Source of the DNA: Isoetes taiwanensis
Lineage: Eukaryota > Streptophyta > Lycopodiopsida > Isoetales > Isoetaceae
Assembly (NCBI GenBank): GCA_021234155.1
Contig: JAJEKV010000054.1
Location: forward strand, 808,001 to 872,000
DNA: 64,000 nucleotides
Direction: 5' to 3'
Positions 43,886 to 56,670 of this stretch are shown piece by piece; position 1 is the first letter of the stretch; each line of letters begins with the position of its first letter. The position numbers and the translations under genes are program-made. Below the pieces are notes generated by a model. That model saw only the letters and a program-made list of their open reading frames with translations. It made no database searches and was not told where the DNA came from.

Positions 43886-46800
43886 GAGATGTGGAACTCT
43901 TGGCTTTATTTCTAACTCTATTGGAGAGGCTGATGCAAATGCTACAAATGGAAGTTCACTGTTTCTTAAGTAAGCTAAGTATTACTCTATCATATGGTGG
44001 ACCAAATGCTAGCAATAAGAAAATATCTTTCAACAGAATTGCTGCTATGAGGCAAACTTAATGGATCAAGCACGTTTTGTTGTAGGGATCTGATTTGCCT
44101 TGTGCAATATTTCACTCATGATATTATTACGTTTTAGAATGCGATAATATGATCTTCATTTTTTTTGAATGGACAAGGAAAAGCAATCACTTTTGTGCGG
44201 TTGCTACTTATTTCATACATTCTATTAACTCCATCAAGGCGATGATATGATCAAAAGTTTTTTGTAAGCGGACAATGACAAGCAACCCGTACTTGCTTTG
44301 CTCAAGATATACTCTTAACGCCAACAATCCTGTTAAACACAAAGGCACTGCGGTATCCATAAGTGGGCACCTTCATATATACAACTTACCATAGACATGG
44401 TCATGAGTCCAAAGAGGAAATGTCGATTTAAGATCCAAAGGGGGAGTTTCTTGCTAGAGGAGATATAAGGAAGAGATTTGTCATCAGAGGAATCAACGTT
44501 TTTCAATTTTGAGCAACTGCAAACACCGTGCCAAACTCTGAAAATGATCTGGTGCAAGTGTGAGCAGCAACAAGAAGGATCTGAAGCACATCAGGCACAT
44601 GATAAGTTGAGGCTTGTGCAGCAGGGGAATCATGCTGATTGTCATCACAACCATAATAAAATCACCTAGTTAGTGATTTTTATGGAGTTCAATTGGGTTT
44701 TGTGCGATGAAGATTGACAATCTCAGCATTACAATGTGATTCTATATTTATGATTTTCTACTTCTTAGCTTTTCCTCTTTCATAAATGCATCTTATTCTG
44801 GCCCGACAACACTTTGTGCAAATGTGCGATTCATACCTTTTGGTGTCTATATTATATACATAAGCCGATTGGATTTCTAGATGGCATATGGGTTGATTGC
44901 AGCTTGGAATTCTGATATACTTGGCATATGGACGCTTTGTGCCAAATATTAAAAATAATGATCTATGAATCTTTTCTAAGGTTTTAACAATGCAAAGATA
45001 CATTGTTTTGACGTAGGTTAACGTAAGTGTGGCTATGTAATTATAGATGCATGTCAGTGAATGGAACTCACAATAATCCTACTGTCGCATGTCGCAGACT
45101 AATGAGCCATGTCGCAGACTAATGAGCCAGAGCTCCTATGTTGTGGACTCCTATGTTGGATTGTCACCCTCATCATTTAAGATTAGAAGGAATTATTGCA
45201 AGCATTGTAGTGCAGACACCACATTTGCTTTCAACAGGACCCCTGCTTGTACCTGAAACTTATAGAAAGGCTATGGGGATTCATAAGTATTGATAATTGG
45301 AAGTCACTCAATTTAGGAAAAATACATCCTGACAAGATGATGGTTGATGGAATAAGTTTGTCCTCTAGGGTTCTGAATCTATGTCTTGCAGTATTGCGCT
45401 ACATGAATAAAGCTTGACATCCTTCAAACGAAAAAAAAATGTCGATGCTATGGATAGATCTATAGTCTATAAGAATATGATCATCTTTCAAACAACTTAC
45501 AATTCATTCAGCATATCAATAAGCTCTCAGTTTCCTTATATAACCCGTCATTTTCCCTTGTATATTAGGTAAAATTTGGAGTACTTTTCAATGACGACAA
45601 GTGTGAATTTTTTTTTGACATCCCTTAGGTAAAATTTCATCAAATATATATGCGATTATCTGTAGCTTAGATTTCTCATCCTTTTTCTTTTGCTGGATTC
45701 CTGATAAGTATGATAGTGTCTCTTTTCTGATTGGTAATGTAAAAATCTTTTCTAGAATTTTATTCATGATGCAACTGTACTAAAAAAGTCTCTAATTTGT
45801 CCTTCCTTCCAGTTTGACTGGAAAATGAAATCTATGTTAGAAGATACATATAAGTTGGGAATAACTGCCAACTTCGCTTGTCTACTTGCTGCTTTAGCTA
45901 AATAGACTAAAGTCTGAGTGGCAAAAGTTCAGTATAAGCTTTTTATCAAAACTTGTTTTTATTTGTCTTTCTTTTTTATAGTCATCTATTCCACTTTAAT
46001 GATGCATTCTTGTTTTTATAATAGGCACATTGTTATGTATGGGCTTTGTCTTTTAGTCTCTTTTTCAATTCAAGATGTAGCCTTTTCCCTCTTTTGTGAT
46101 ATGGTCAGGTGTTTCATGATCAGTTCTTTTTAATAAGGCTTCCAGCTTGACGATTTTGGTGACTAAAATTTCACTGTAGATCTGCTATGAAATCTCTTCA
46201 GAGACAAAACATGTTGTTTATATCTTCTTTATAACGCATGACTACTTTGAAAACGTACCTTGCTTTTCATATTGGTGGTATAGAATAGTTACAAAGCAAG
46301 ACTTGGACAAGGACATCAAGACAAGGAAGATATGTCTATTAATCACTTGATGCCTACATATTCCTGTTATAAGATGGCGTCATTCTAATAATATCATTCC
46401 TGACAGTTTTATAAGATAAAGGCTGCATGAATTTAGTTAAAATATATAGATGCAATGTGGATTTCAAACGACAAATTAAGGCAAAAATATGCCCATCACA
46501 ATACATATAGCATCGCCAACTTAATTCATCAGGAAGGAGGGCACTAAGATCAACACTCTGCAACTACAGTCTTTACCCTCTTTGTTCCTTGGTTAGAAAG
46601 TATTGAAGGCAATGTAAGCTTGTGGTACGTCAGTTCTGCAATGACTTCAAAGACGATGAGTTTTCCATTATGCCATGCCAGTCATGACGTGCAAGCCAGA
46701 ATTATATATCAAGGAAGGGAAACTGAAGACCAAGAATTTTAAACAACCATATTAACCCTCTAACGTGTTCTACAAAATCTATGATCAATATCCAAAATCA

Positions 46801-47402
46801 AAACGCTCTTCCCCAAACGGATACGACATTGTCCCTACGAAGTTCATCGGCTATTTCCACATCACCATACATTTTGCAAAGACCAACAGAGACATCTGGA
46901 TTTCAATATTGGGTTCAAAAATCATTGTATTCAAAAAGTCACCACCATCATCCAGGTAACCTGCATGACCGAGAAGGTCTGCTACACAGGCAACATGCTG
47001 TATATCACAGTTCAAATTACTACAATTAAAATACCAACTCAAATCCATCTACCTAGCCTTCTTCCCAACCCTGCAGTTCTGCTAGTTTGTCACGTAGTTT
47101 TTGGGCAAACCCTAGGGATGGCGGGATATGCCCCTCCTATTTCAATTCAAAGGTGGAGATATTGGGAGGGTTATGATTTGAGGGCTTAGATTAAAGCTAG
47201 AGTTAAGAAAAATTGAAAACAACGTTTACCACTATTTCCATTCCCATTGACATTTGAATAGTTCTTGCCATAAATGCAGGAGTCAAAGTCCTCTAGATTT
47301 TGAAGTTTAGAGCAGTTTGAAGAAGCATCTTAGGAATGTGAGGGCATCTAATGATTTATACATCGTCCTCAAATGATTTAGGAATGATTTCGGCTTCATG
47401 AC
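43886..47402. other. Long stretch with no gene recognised
   Basis: AT-rich, with no open stretch carrying a known domain. A 20-base unit (ATGTCGCAGACTAATGAGCC) is duplicated in tandem at about 45091-45131. Neither strand gives a convincing exon chain. Confidence 0.35.
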
Positions 47403-49646
47403 ATGCTTCGTGCAAGGAAGTCCACCCTGATAATGGCAGCAGCAGGTACAAATGGTGTCAAGCCATTGAATCAAGCAGAAGTGGCCAGATTGCTCAGCAT
47501 CCCCAGAAAAACAATTTCAAATGCTTTTCAAAGAAGGGTGCAAGCTAACAAAGGGGAAGGACCTTGGTCAATGTTCAGGAGGAGGAAGCGGATGGATAGC
47601 ATGTTAGATCACAATAGAGAAGCTGTTATCAAGTTCTGGACAGAAAATACAAGAGTTTCTCCTTGCAAGAAAGACGTGAGGAAGTATGTATCAGAGACAG
47701 GAATAAAGATGGAACATCCAATTCACCTTCTTGAAGTCAGCCAAGTAAGTATTCATCCTATATTGTAGGGTTCATTATATGTAGCATTTATTTGGCACTC
47801 ACACGATTTCCCTGCGGTTGCAATTCTACCTCGGGTTTAGAGAGGAGAATCCTCATATCAAAATTGCATTGCGGACTTTTTGAGAGGTTGAAACCGAAGT
47901 TTTGTAAGGAGGATGCGTGAGAGGCATACATGCCGTTGCATTTACCACTTGAAATTTGAATACATCATGCAAGGATTGAAACGACTGAGAAAATCGGGTG
48001 GAGTTCATGACAATTGCAACCGCCATCGTGAGATTTTGTGGCCTGGCCCGAATGTGCAGCCAAGGAGCATACAATCAAGTGTACCAGTGATTTATGGAGA
48101 CAAGTGGTCTGCAGGAAAGGTGATGATGAGGAGTGGTTTGATCATAACTGCTTGATGTTGGCGTGTAAAAAATGTGGTTTGGATAGAATTAGAAAATGTC
48201 CACAGGAAATGGATGGCACGGGTTCAGTACTAGTTACTTGGAAGACATTTGAAAAGCAACATGTGGACTAGGACAGAGAATTCAGGGATCCAAGAAAGGC
48301 TTTGAGGTACAAACATGTCTTGAGATTAGTACAGAAGGAGAGAAGTCCCAAAGAATTTCAAGAGGAAGTGAAGAAGGTAATATCAGATTTTGTTCCACAC
48401 AATTACATAGCACATTGGCAGGCCAATCAGTTTAAACAGTGTGTGTCATCATTTCCAGAAGATACAATTGTATACATTATTGACTTTGCGAAAATTACAA
48501 CATCAAGATCCGAGAATGAGCCCCATCAATGCAGCCGCATACGCACCAAGTTTCTATACTTGTTCACATAACATATAGGCATGACAAAAGTGCCGATATT
48601 CCTGTTCTGTCTGCGCATGTAAGAAGACCGGCCCAAAGAAGAGAAAAAAGAACAGAAGGTTGGAGCAGATCAGGAATAGACTCAACAATGGTAGGAAGAT
48701 CATAAAAGAGACTCACTTTTACATTTCTGATGATAAAGTGCATGACTCATTATTTGTGGAACACTGCCTACAAAAGCATGTTGCATGGCTTAAGGAACGG
48801 AAATAGAGTATGAGAAGCATTGGTTTTGGAGTGATGGCTGCTCATCACAATTCAAGTCGGGAAAACCTTTTTTTTTTTTTTTTAGGCGGTACTTCACAAT
48901 CAATGACAAGGAAATAGTGTGGAACTACTTTGCCACTTTGCTCATGGTAAAGGTGAGCATGATGGTGCGGTCTTTGTTATCAAAAGGTCGCTAAGTAAGG
49001 AACAACTCAAACCCAATGGTGTGCAACCGAGGCATGCTAAAGATATTGTAAAATTTACGTGTACATATTTCAGCATCTACCAACGATGAAACAGATGAGA
49101 TCAAAAGATATTTTTGGGAAATTGAACCCCGCTTTGTTGTGGCAAACATGGAAGAATATGAAATTGAAACACTCAAAGGCACAAAGAAGATTCATTTGTA
49201 TCGGACACATCCGGCAGGACTAGACCAAACAGGCTTGCTCATAGATGCCCATGTCATGTTTACTTTCGTTTTGCATGGATCATAATTGGGACTCTGCATC
49301 AATACGGTAGATTTGGAAAGTGGGAGGTAAATCGACTTAAAACCGGAGTTGAGAAGAAAAAGGAGACTCTTGAACAAGCCAATGAATGGATCGATAATTT
49401 GGTAGAGGTAGGTGACAATTTTGCGGTGAATCTTTGAGGTAGACAATTCAGAGGGTGTGGACTTCTACATCCTCAAGTGCATAGAACCCAAATGCACACT
49501 TGAAGATTCATACAAAGATGGATGGGGGCAAAAATTTGGAGTGCATGAGGTTATCTTAAGTGGATTGTATTATCAATTCTTGGGTAATTTCAAGTATATG
49601 TTGCTCACTAAACAACCCGAAGCCTCCGGTGCAACCATGTGGTAAG
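47403..49646 (+). pseudogene. Decayed transposase-like gene with N-terminal HTH-like region
   Basis: An ATG at 47403 opens a frame with an HTH-like segment (NQAEVARLLSIPRKTISNAF) and a basic region (SMFRRRKRMDS), ending at a donor-like CAA|GTAAGT. Downstream blocks in changing frames are a Cys segment (CKKCGLDRIRKCP), VLVTWKTFEKQHV, a helical block (RYKHVLRLVQKE, HWQANQFKQCVSSF) leading to VYIIDFA, then a WSDGCSSQFKSGKPFF-type block, GEHDGA, and a C-terminal block (DNFAVNLEVDNSEGVDFYIL, WGQKFGVHEVILSGLYYQFL). I recall this order from an uncharacterised DDE-type transposon protein family of plants, algae and animals, but cannot name the superfamily. Stops, frame changes and a poly-T insertion (about 48868-48884) show decay. 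Confidence 0.55.
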
Positions 49647-50238
49647 ATATCCTAAAATTGATATGGAAAAAATAGAAGGCACTGAGACATGTACGAGAAT
49701 TTCACAGAGACCCATGAAAAATTATGGCCATCTCCCAATAACAATGTAATTGTTTGACACTTAACTAAATTGATGTTATTCTTTTCAAGTGATTTGTTGT
49801 TCCAAAGACCTAAGCATGTAAGCACATATTTTTATATATATTAACAATAGTGAGGATGCACAAGGGTGGTGTGCATGGACACGCTTGAAATGAAGATTGA
49901 ATTGTTGTTTATAAGAATGTAGATTTGTGACATTGGAATAAGGTTCAATTATTTATTTTGGTACCATCACTATCCCAACATTCTTGGCAAAATTATATTG
50001 TCAAGGCATTTCCTCGATGTGACATGTGTCAATTCGGTAGCCATCTGAAATATTTAAGCCCAGTTCACGAATTAATTGTTCTCGGCGTGTGAGGTTTATC
50101 ATTACACCGACGGCGCTAAGCACGAGACTTAAGCGGTGAAGGCCCCACAAGCTCACGCTCCGCCTACAAGCTCACGCTCCGCCAATCCCTCCGCCCGCCA
50201 ATTCCTCTGTACTCCGCACTCCGCATTCCGCATTCGGC
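49647..50238. other. Intergenic stretch before the acidic-protein gene
   Basis: No open frames of note. ACAAGCTCACGCTCCGCC is repeated twice at 50147-50181, just upstream of the ATG at 50239, followed by CTCCGCACTCCGCATTCCGCATTCGGC. It is probably promoter or leader sequence. Confidence 0.35.
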
Positions 50239-50748
50239 ATGAAGCGAGGAAGATCAGAGGAGCCGGAGGTCACCTCGAAGAGGCGCCTACTAAGCGTCGA
50301 AGAGGTGTTCCCTCCACTCTTCCCGCCTCTGCCGGAAATTCTTGCTGCCCACTCTCCTGTCCACTCTGCTGCCTCCTCTCCTGCCCACTCTACTGCCTCC
50401 CAGTTTGAGGAGGAGTCTGATTCCGATTCCTCATCTTCTGATTCCTATGAGGAATCAGAAAATGAGGAATCGAAAATGAATTCGCAGAAATATATCACCG
50501 CTGTGATGCAGGGATGGATAGGCGAATCAGAAGAAGAGGACGAGTCCGAGGAAGAAGAGGAAGAGGAAGAGGAAGAGGAAGAGGAAGAGGAAGAGGAAGA
50601 GGAAGACGAGGAAGCCGACTTGGAGGAGTTCAGGGCGGTCCTTAAAGGTACATGCATTTTCATTTGTTTTCTGTTTTCAATTTTTCGTTTGTTTAATCTT
50701 CATTTGTTTAATTTTTCGTTTGTTTCACTTGTTGCAGATGGAGAATGA
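50239..50748 (+). CDS. Small very acidic protein, unknown
   Basis: ATG at 50239. Residues 1-55 are basic then Pro-rich (MKRGRSEEPEVTSKRR, FPPLFPPLPEILAAHS). Then comes a Ser/Glu run (ESDSDSSSSDSYEESENEES), a short neutral segment (KYITAVMQGWIGES) and about 30 Glu from a GAGGAA microsatellite, ending DEEADLEEFRAVLK. A plausible intron (50648-50737, G|GTACAT to TTGCAG|AT) is 90 bases, in frame and free of stops. Spliced and unspliced forms therefore both end at the TGA at 50746-50748, giving 139 or 169 residues. The intron-encoded part is hydrophobic. The KRGR start and acidic runs suggest a nuclear protein, but no family is recognised. Confidence 0.5.
   Translation: MKRGRSEEPEVTSKRRLLSVEEVFPPLFPPLPEILAAHSPVHSAASSPAHSTASQFEEESDSDSSSSDSYEESENEESKMNSQKYITAVMQGWIGESEEEDESEEEEEEEEEEEEEEEEEEEDEEADLEEFRAVLKGTCIFICFLFSIFRLFNLHLFNFSFVSLVADGE
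50536..50610 (+). repeat. (GAGGAA)n coding microsatellite
   Basis: Tandem GAAGAGGAA/GAGGAA hexamers encoding poly-Glu within the acidic protein. In-frame length polymorphism would be expected here. Confidence 0.85.
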
Positions 50749-51550
50749 AGATGCAGAAGCAGATGAAGATGAAGAAGACACCCCTCCCCTTGAAGAAGAC
50801 ACCCCCTTGATGAAGAAGACAACCCCCCTTTGAAGAAGACACCCCCTTTGAAGAAGACACTGGCCTCAGGGCCGAAATTTTGTAAAAATTTTGTATATTT
50901 CTCTTTTGTGTACACTGGCCTAAGGGCCTTTTTTTTTATAAAAAATCTTGTTTACCATCAAACTTTTTTGTAACTTTGTTTCTGTCTTTGTTTCATTGAG
51001 ATCTCTTCTTCTTCATCTATGAAATGTTATTTTTGTCTATCTATCAAATTTATGAAGTTCGAATTCCTGTGCAGTCCATTCAGATTCTGCTTGAATGTAA
51101 CAGTGCTCTAGCTCTTTCATTAGTTTCAAACACTAAGCATTTTAATCAGTTTCAGCAGTGCCAGTTAGTAAGTACTGGAACACACGAGCACTTATGCAAT
51201 AAACAGCTACCTTTAAACAGTTATATGGCTTAACAATAAGCACTGCACCTTAACTGCATGACAGTAAGCACATGATGACATTAAGCAACTACATAAAAGT
51301 ATCTGTCACTGCATGACAATAAGCAGTATCTGCCATTAAGACTCATACCAGACTAGCACTTGCAGGCAATTTTTTTTTAAGCACTTGATAAGTTTTAAGC
51401 ATCCCTTTCAGTCAGCATTGAAGTATATATAAACAATATAGCAAAAACTTATAGACAAGTCTGCATTGAACTACATAAACAATATAGCAAAAACATTCTT
51501 AAATTAAGATAAAGATGGTACATGAAAAGTGTAGGATTCCTTAACCTAAA
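50749..51550. other. 3' region of the acidic gene and intergenic DNA
   Basis: At 50771-50862 the word GAAGAAGACACCCCC(CTTTG) is repeated four times in tandem. TACACTGGCCTAAGGGCC at 50911 echoes ACACTGGCCTCAGGGCC at 50856. The rest is AT-rich with repeated TAAGCA/GCATGACA words and no gene. Confidence 0.4.
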
Positions 51551-51572
51551 AAAATGACAAACAGGCCAATAA

Positions 51573-52310
51573 TCATGGAGAATGACAAGCGTCATCACCA
51601 TAAACCTTCTCCAATTCCTCCTTCACAAACCTGCAGAACTGCAACTGTTTTCCAGAAAGTCTTTCCAAGCATAGCTTCATAATCTTTCTATCTGTCTTAG
51701 GCCAAGGCTTGTATCTATGTGTATTCTTCACCAACTTCATTTCTTCCTCGCCTTGGCCTCGCAGTATTTCTTCTATCTTTGGGGTGAGTCTTGGTAGCAC
51801 TTCATCATGGACATCCATCTTGAATCACGGTACCCACGAAAATTTCGAGGGGCTGCTAAGGTAAGACTTGTATAATGAATCATCAAGAAGCAAAGTCTTG
51901 CCGAGAATCTTGGGTATGACTCATATATTTTCCCAAGTGGCTTCATCATGGTGACCGACCCGGGTTTGTTAGGTGGTGAAAACTGTGCGCACACATTTTT
52001 CCCGTCCCCATACAAATTGAAATCATCCCTCAAATCGGACATAGTACTTGCGACACATCTTCCACATTGGAGAGTTGCATTGATGACCATATACCAACAC
52101 AACATACGTAACAAAGTCTTCAAGAAGAACACCGCTACGGTCCGAATATCACTTTCTTTACGCTAGTGTATGTCATTGTCAATCCCGCCTTCCAAGCGTA
52201 TGTGTTCATTTGCACCAAATGTTTTTACCAACACACCATTTAAATCTAAGACAATGAGTTTATCTTTGGTGGCAAATCAATATTTAGTACGCGTTGGAAC
52301 ATCCCGAATA
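51573..52310 (-). pseudogene. FCP1/NIF-like HAD phosphatase domain, decayed
   Basis: On the minus strand, in three alternating frames, the motifs of an FCP1-homology domain appear in order: KLIVLDLNGVLVKTFGANEH (HAD motif I, D-L-N-G as in plant NIF-family proteins), GIWSSMQLSNVEDV, DLRDDFNLYGDGKNVCAQF, KPLGKIYESYPRFSA, KTLLLDDSLYKSYLSSPSKF (HAD motif with DD), then DVHDEVLPRLTPKIEEILRG to a stop at 51573. Functional members dephosphorylate Ser/Thr of proteins such as the RNA polymerase II CTD. The frame must change several times and a TAG interrupts it after motif I, so this copy is not functional. Assignment rests on motif order recalled from the family. Confidence 0.6.
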
Positions 52311-52488
52311 CCTACATAACAGAATTACTACATGAATAAATAGATGAAGATGAAAATGAAAAATGGGTTGAATGTGGAAACCTTTCGTATCAACAAAGCC
52401 AGGATTCTCGACCCTAACAGAATCAACTGGTAATCCTACAGTGAATGCAACAAAAGAAAATCAATAATATTCAATGTTTTAAGCAACA

Positions 52489-54378
52489 CTAAGTTGTGGC
52501 CTTCTTGGCCAACAATGCCCATACCCCCTTTCCAGGGTTAGTAATGGCGGCAATCACTTGTTGAAGATCGGGCTCACACCGAAACTTGAGGGCCTCGATT
52601 ACGCATTTTCTTCGAGAACACACTTCGATATGTGTGGTGTCATGATTGAGACTGCTTCCTGCATCTTTTGCATAGCTACTTCTTGTTCTCTTTCTTGTAG
52701 CATGAACAACTTCTTTGCTATCCTCCAGCTTACCCCTCTTTGTTCTTCTGCCCTTTCCTTTCTGCAAATATACACCCAAGTTGCCCTCATCCGATGGAAT
52801 TACTCCCTCAACTTCCTTAGGTGCTTCAAAGGTGTACAATCGGTTACTTTGTTTTTCCACAACCGGTCTTTGTGTTTACAATCGGGTGTCAGAGTGTTTA
52901 CAACCGGTGTCTTTGTGTTTACAGCTTTCTTCTATAGCTTCTTGGACAAGCTTCTTGGACCGGTGGTGGTGGTTACTGCATTTGCATTCAAATCACCACA
53001 ATTGATCAGACTCTCTATAGGACTTTGCGGTGTTGTGCATCTTCAAATGACACCATTGTCCTTCTTTGAACCCTCAACGGTGAGACCTCAATTGCGGGAC
53101 GGATTAACACATCCTTTTTGGTGTACTATTTGAAGCACCGCAACATGGCCAAAACCTAGCTCGTCAAATACACCCTCTCGCACCTTTCCGGGGCAACCAT
53201 GAATACATTGTCCTCCTCTCAACAATGAACAACAAGCTATATGATACTCATGTTGGCAATTCAATTGCTAAACTTAACACGTAAGCTTTCTTGAATTCCG
53301 GACCACATCTTAGAACATGTATAAAATGGATCTTCCACTAGCAACTTATCTCGTATAATAGTAGAGATGCTAAATGTTGCGGGGAGTATCCATTTTCAGC
53401 TTCCAAAAATTGTTTATGTAGAAATGCGAGAAGTCTACGTTCTTCTTCGAGAACTTTTAACTCCTCCTCAAGTTTGAGTTTACGTTTGACCCGCTCATTA
53501 ACGTCTGTAGGGTTCATTGCTTTTTGTACCTTGTTCCCGTGCCAAGTTTCCATCCGGACAGACGGTCTGCTCCAAATCTTTAATTTCTGCCTCCAACTCA
53601 CATGTTGGATTAAGCTTGAACTCCTCCCCGTTTTGTAGCCAAATCATTTGTAGCTTTGTCTTAAAACTGTTTTCGACCTCTTCCAACATCATTTTCTCGT
53701 AATTGAGGCCTTCTCATTGCCTTTCAGCTCACTTCCCTCTTTTGCTTCCAGTTTTTGTGATAAGTAAAACTGATTTTCCAATCTCCTGTACTGCATTCTC
53801 TAAGGTTTTTATGTTTTCATCACATGCACTGATCTCATTTGATCCAGCTCCCACCTTTGGCTTTGCCTTCATTTCAGTTTTCCTAACATGTGCTACAACA
53901 TCTGCCTCTGTTTTTACTTGTCTATTGTTGTGGTATCTTTGACATTGCACAGCAAATGCAGCCCAGTTTACTTTGTGTTCCTCAGGTGCAAGTATTGATC
54001 TAGTGCAATTTTCAAACGCAAAAAGCAAAGGGCCGGTTGCTTTCTTACTTCTTTGTTGTGACAATTCTTGTAGATTTTTTGGCAGAGTGTTTCCAACTTC
54101 TCTTGAAGATGCTCCTTTGCACAGTGCCATTTTATCTTTCCCTTGTTCAACTTCTTTGTCCAAACAGAATCCCAATCTCGATCCGTGACATTATTTTCCA
54201 ACCAAGCTTCTTCCTCATGGGGCTTCACCCCCGAATTGCACAGACCTCTGATGCTGTGAAAATCATCCGCGCTCCATGCCTCCATCATCAACAGTGAAAC
54301 ACTGATCTGAGTTTTCGCGCCCAGGGGAAAAGGAGGGAGAAGGGCGTGACGGGCTTCGACGTCCGCGAGTTTCAGCAC
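52489..54378 (-). pseudogene. Unrecognised minus-strand gene fragments, possibly the N-terminal part of the FCP1-like gene
   Basis: A series of minus-strand open stretches in the same orientation as, and upstream of, the phosphatase-like domain. 54378-53968 and 54175-53729 overlap in different frames (MEAWSADDFHSIRGLCNSG; CKGASSREVGNTLPKNLQEL). 53692-53498 and 53601-53338 form a coiled coil (KRKLKLEEELKVLEEERRLL). 52860-52489 has a basic segment (GKGRRTKRGKLEDSKEVVHA). I recognise no family. The consistent strand and helical composition suggest one decayed multi-exon or frameshifted gene of about 2.8 kb including 51573-52310. Confidence 0.35.
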
Positions 54379-56049
54379 TTAAAGTGCTTAAACGCTTCGC
54401 CAAAAGTTGTACCCCACTAGCGATTTTACACCCTGTGGATGGTGGAAGATGCCCTTAGATTTTTAAGATTCTACAAAGATTTCTCTAGATTCTCAAAGAC
54501 TATTTCAAGATGCTCATAAATACCTCATGATTCTATGTAGATTCTCCTATATTCATTCAAAATTTGTAAAGGTTCTCTTAGATTCCCCTATATTCTCAAA
54601 GATTTTATGAAGATCCCCTTGGATTCCTCGAGATTCTCAAATGTTTTCATGAGATTCCCATAGATTCCCTAAGGTTCCCTTGAGTTTCCCCTAGATTTCC
54701 AAAGATTGTCTCAAGATTGACCAACATTCCCCTCGATTCTATATAGATTCTCTTCGATTCCCTTAGATTCTATGAAGATTCCTTTAGGTTCTCCAAGATT
54801 TCATCAAGATTCCCCTCTACTACTAAAGATTTATGAAGATTCCTTTAGATCCTAAGAAGATTCTCTTATATTCTTCAAGATTCCCCTAGAATCTCAAAGA
54901 TTCTCTCAATATTCACATAAATTCCCCAAGATTCTATGTGGATTCTCCTAGATTCTGTAAGATCCTAAGAAGATTCCCCTAGATTCTCAAATGTTCTATG
55001 AACATTCCCTTAGATCCTCTCGAGATTCCCCTAGATTCCTAAAGATTGCCCCACGATTCACCTAGATTCCCCATGATTTTATGTAGATTCTCTTGGATTC
55101 CCTTAGTCATATGAGGATTCCTCTAGGTTCTCAAAGATTTCATCAAGATTCCCCTAGATTTCTAAAGCTTTTATGAAAATTCCTTTAAATTCCCTTAGAT
55201 CTTATGAACATTCCTTAGGTCCTTCAAAATTCCATCAAGATTCGCCTAGAATCTAAAAGATTCTATTAAAATTCCTCTAGCTTATCAAAGATTCTATGTA
55301 GATTCTCCTAGATTCTAGAAGATCCTATCAAAGTTCCCCTAGATTCTCAAATATTCTATGAAGATTCCCTAGGTTTCCATAAATTCTCTCGAGATTCCCA
55401 TAGATCCTCAAAGATTATCCAAAGATTCACCTAGTTTCCCCAAAATTCTATGTAGATTCCCTTAGATCCTATGAAGATTTCCATAGGCCCTCGGAGATTC
55501 CATCAAGATTCCCTTAGATTCTTAAAGATTCCATCAGGAATCCCCTACATTTCAAAATATTCTCACAAGATTCATATAGATTCCTCAAGATTCTATATAG
55601 ATTCTCTTAGATTCTTTAAGATGCTATCAAGATTCCCCTAGATTCTCAAATATTTCGTGAGATTCCCTAGATTCCCATAGATCCTCTTGAGATTCCCGTA
55701 GTCTCTAAGGTTCTCTTGAGATTCCCTAAATTCACAAAGACTATTCCAATATTCCTCTAGATTCCCCAAGATTCTATGTAGATTCTCTTAGCTTCTTGAG
55801 ATCTTATGAGGATTCCCTAGATTCCCAAAGATTCTCCCAAGAATCACATAGATTTTTGCAAGATTCTAGTAGATTTCCCTAGATTCTCTAAGATCGTACG
55901 AAGATTCCCTAGATTTCCAAAGATCCTATTGAGACTCCATTAGATTCCCTAAGATTCTATTGAGATTCCTCTAGATTCCTAAAGATCCCATGAAGATTCC
56001 CCTAGATTCCCTTAAATTACATAGATTTCGTAAAATCCTAAGATTCTTA

Positions 56050-56460
56050 GAATCCGATCAAGTGGGCTCCAACTGCGATGGAACGGTGCCAAAGCACCAC
56101 TCATTGGAAAGCCCTAGACGAGAGGAATCTAAAGGCGTAGGCCCCACCTTCATCCTACCCCTCTACTGCAAGTTACATGTCTTTGAAGGCGATTAAAAAA
56201 AGAATCTTTTTGGAAAGTCCATTCATAAATGCTTTGCCACCTACTTTTTATTAATGAGAGTGCCACCTCATCTCTTAAAAAAAGGGCAATTTAATATAAA
56301 AACTTAATGGCTAGGATTTATTCCCACTTTTTGATATAACGGTTAGAATTTTCTACATCAAATCTACTTTTTGGCACCTTCATTGCACCTTTCTGATAAA
56401 ATTCAAGGGCTAGGATTTCTCCTTCCCTTTTCATCCGACGGCTTAGAGACATGGTGCATG
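56050..56460 (-). repeat. Dispersed module copy 3 (inverted)
   Basis: Reverse-complement of the module at 13480-13870: CCACTCATTGGAAAGC.CTAGACGAGAGGAATC ... GCCACCT ... CTTTTTGATATAACGGTTAGA ... CCGACGGCTTAGAGACATGGTGCATG. Non-coding. Confidence 0.7.
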
Positions 56461-56484
56461 TTCATCCACAAGGGGGCTGCTTGG

Positions 56485-56670
56485 GGTGGATCGATGTGGC
56501 ACTGTCTCAGCCGTCGATCTCAGATCTGGACGACCCAGACAGTGCTACCTCAAAATACTGTAACACTGGATTCAAGGGGGGTGCTTGTATAATTGTATAT
56601 ATAGACAAGTGGTTCTACTATGAGTGACTGCACAAATTCGACCGGAAGCCAATGCAAAGTCATTCAATGA
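56485..56670 (-). repeat. Terminal blocks of the repeat family (CAAGGGGGGTGCTT end joined to the GTCGAATTTGTGCAG end)
   Basis: The CAAGGGGGGTGCTT block (also at 3945-4055 and 58779-58795) is followed by TATAATTGTATATATA. Next comes the reverse complement of the GTCGAATTTGTGCAGTCCCTCATAG block that ends the direct array near 15070. Two different repeat termini therefore abut here. Confidence 0.6.

Noticed and set aside
50445-50663. Poly-Ser minus-strand frame
   Set aside because: It is the antisense of the GAGGAA microsatellite in the acidic-protein gene.
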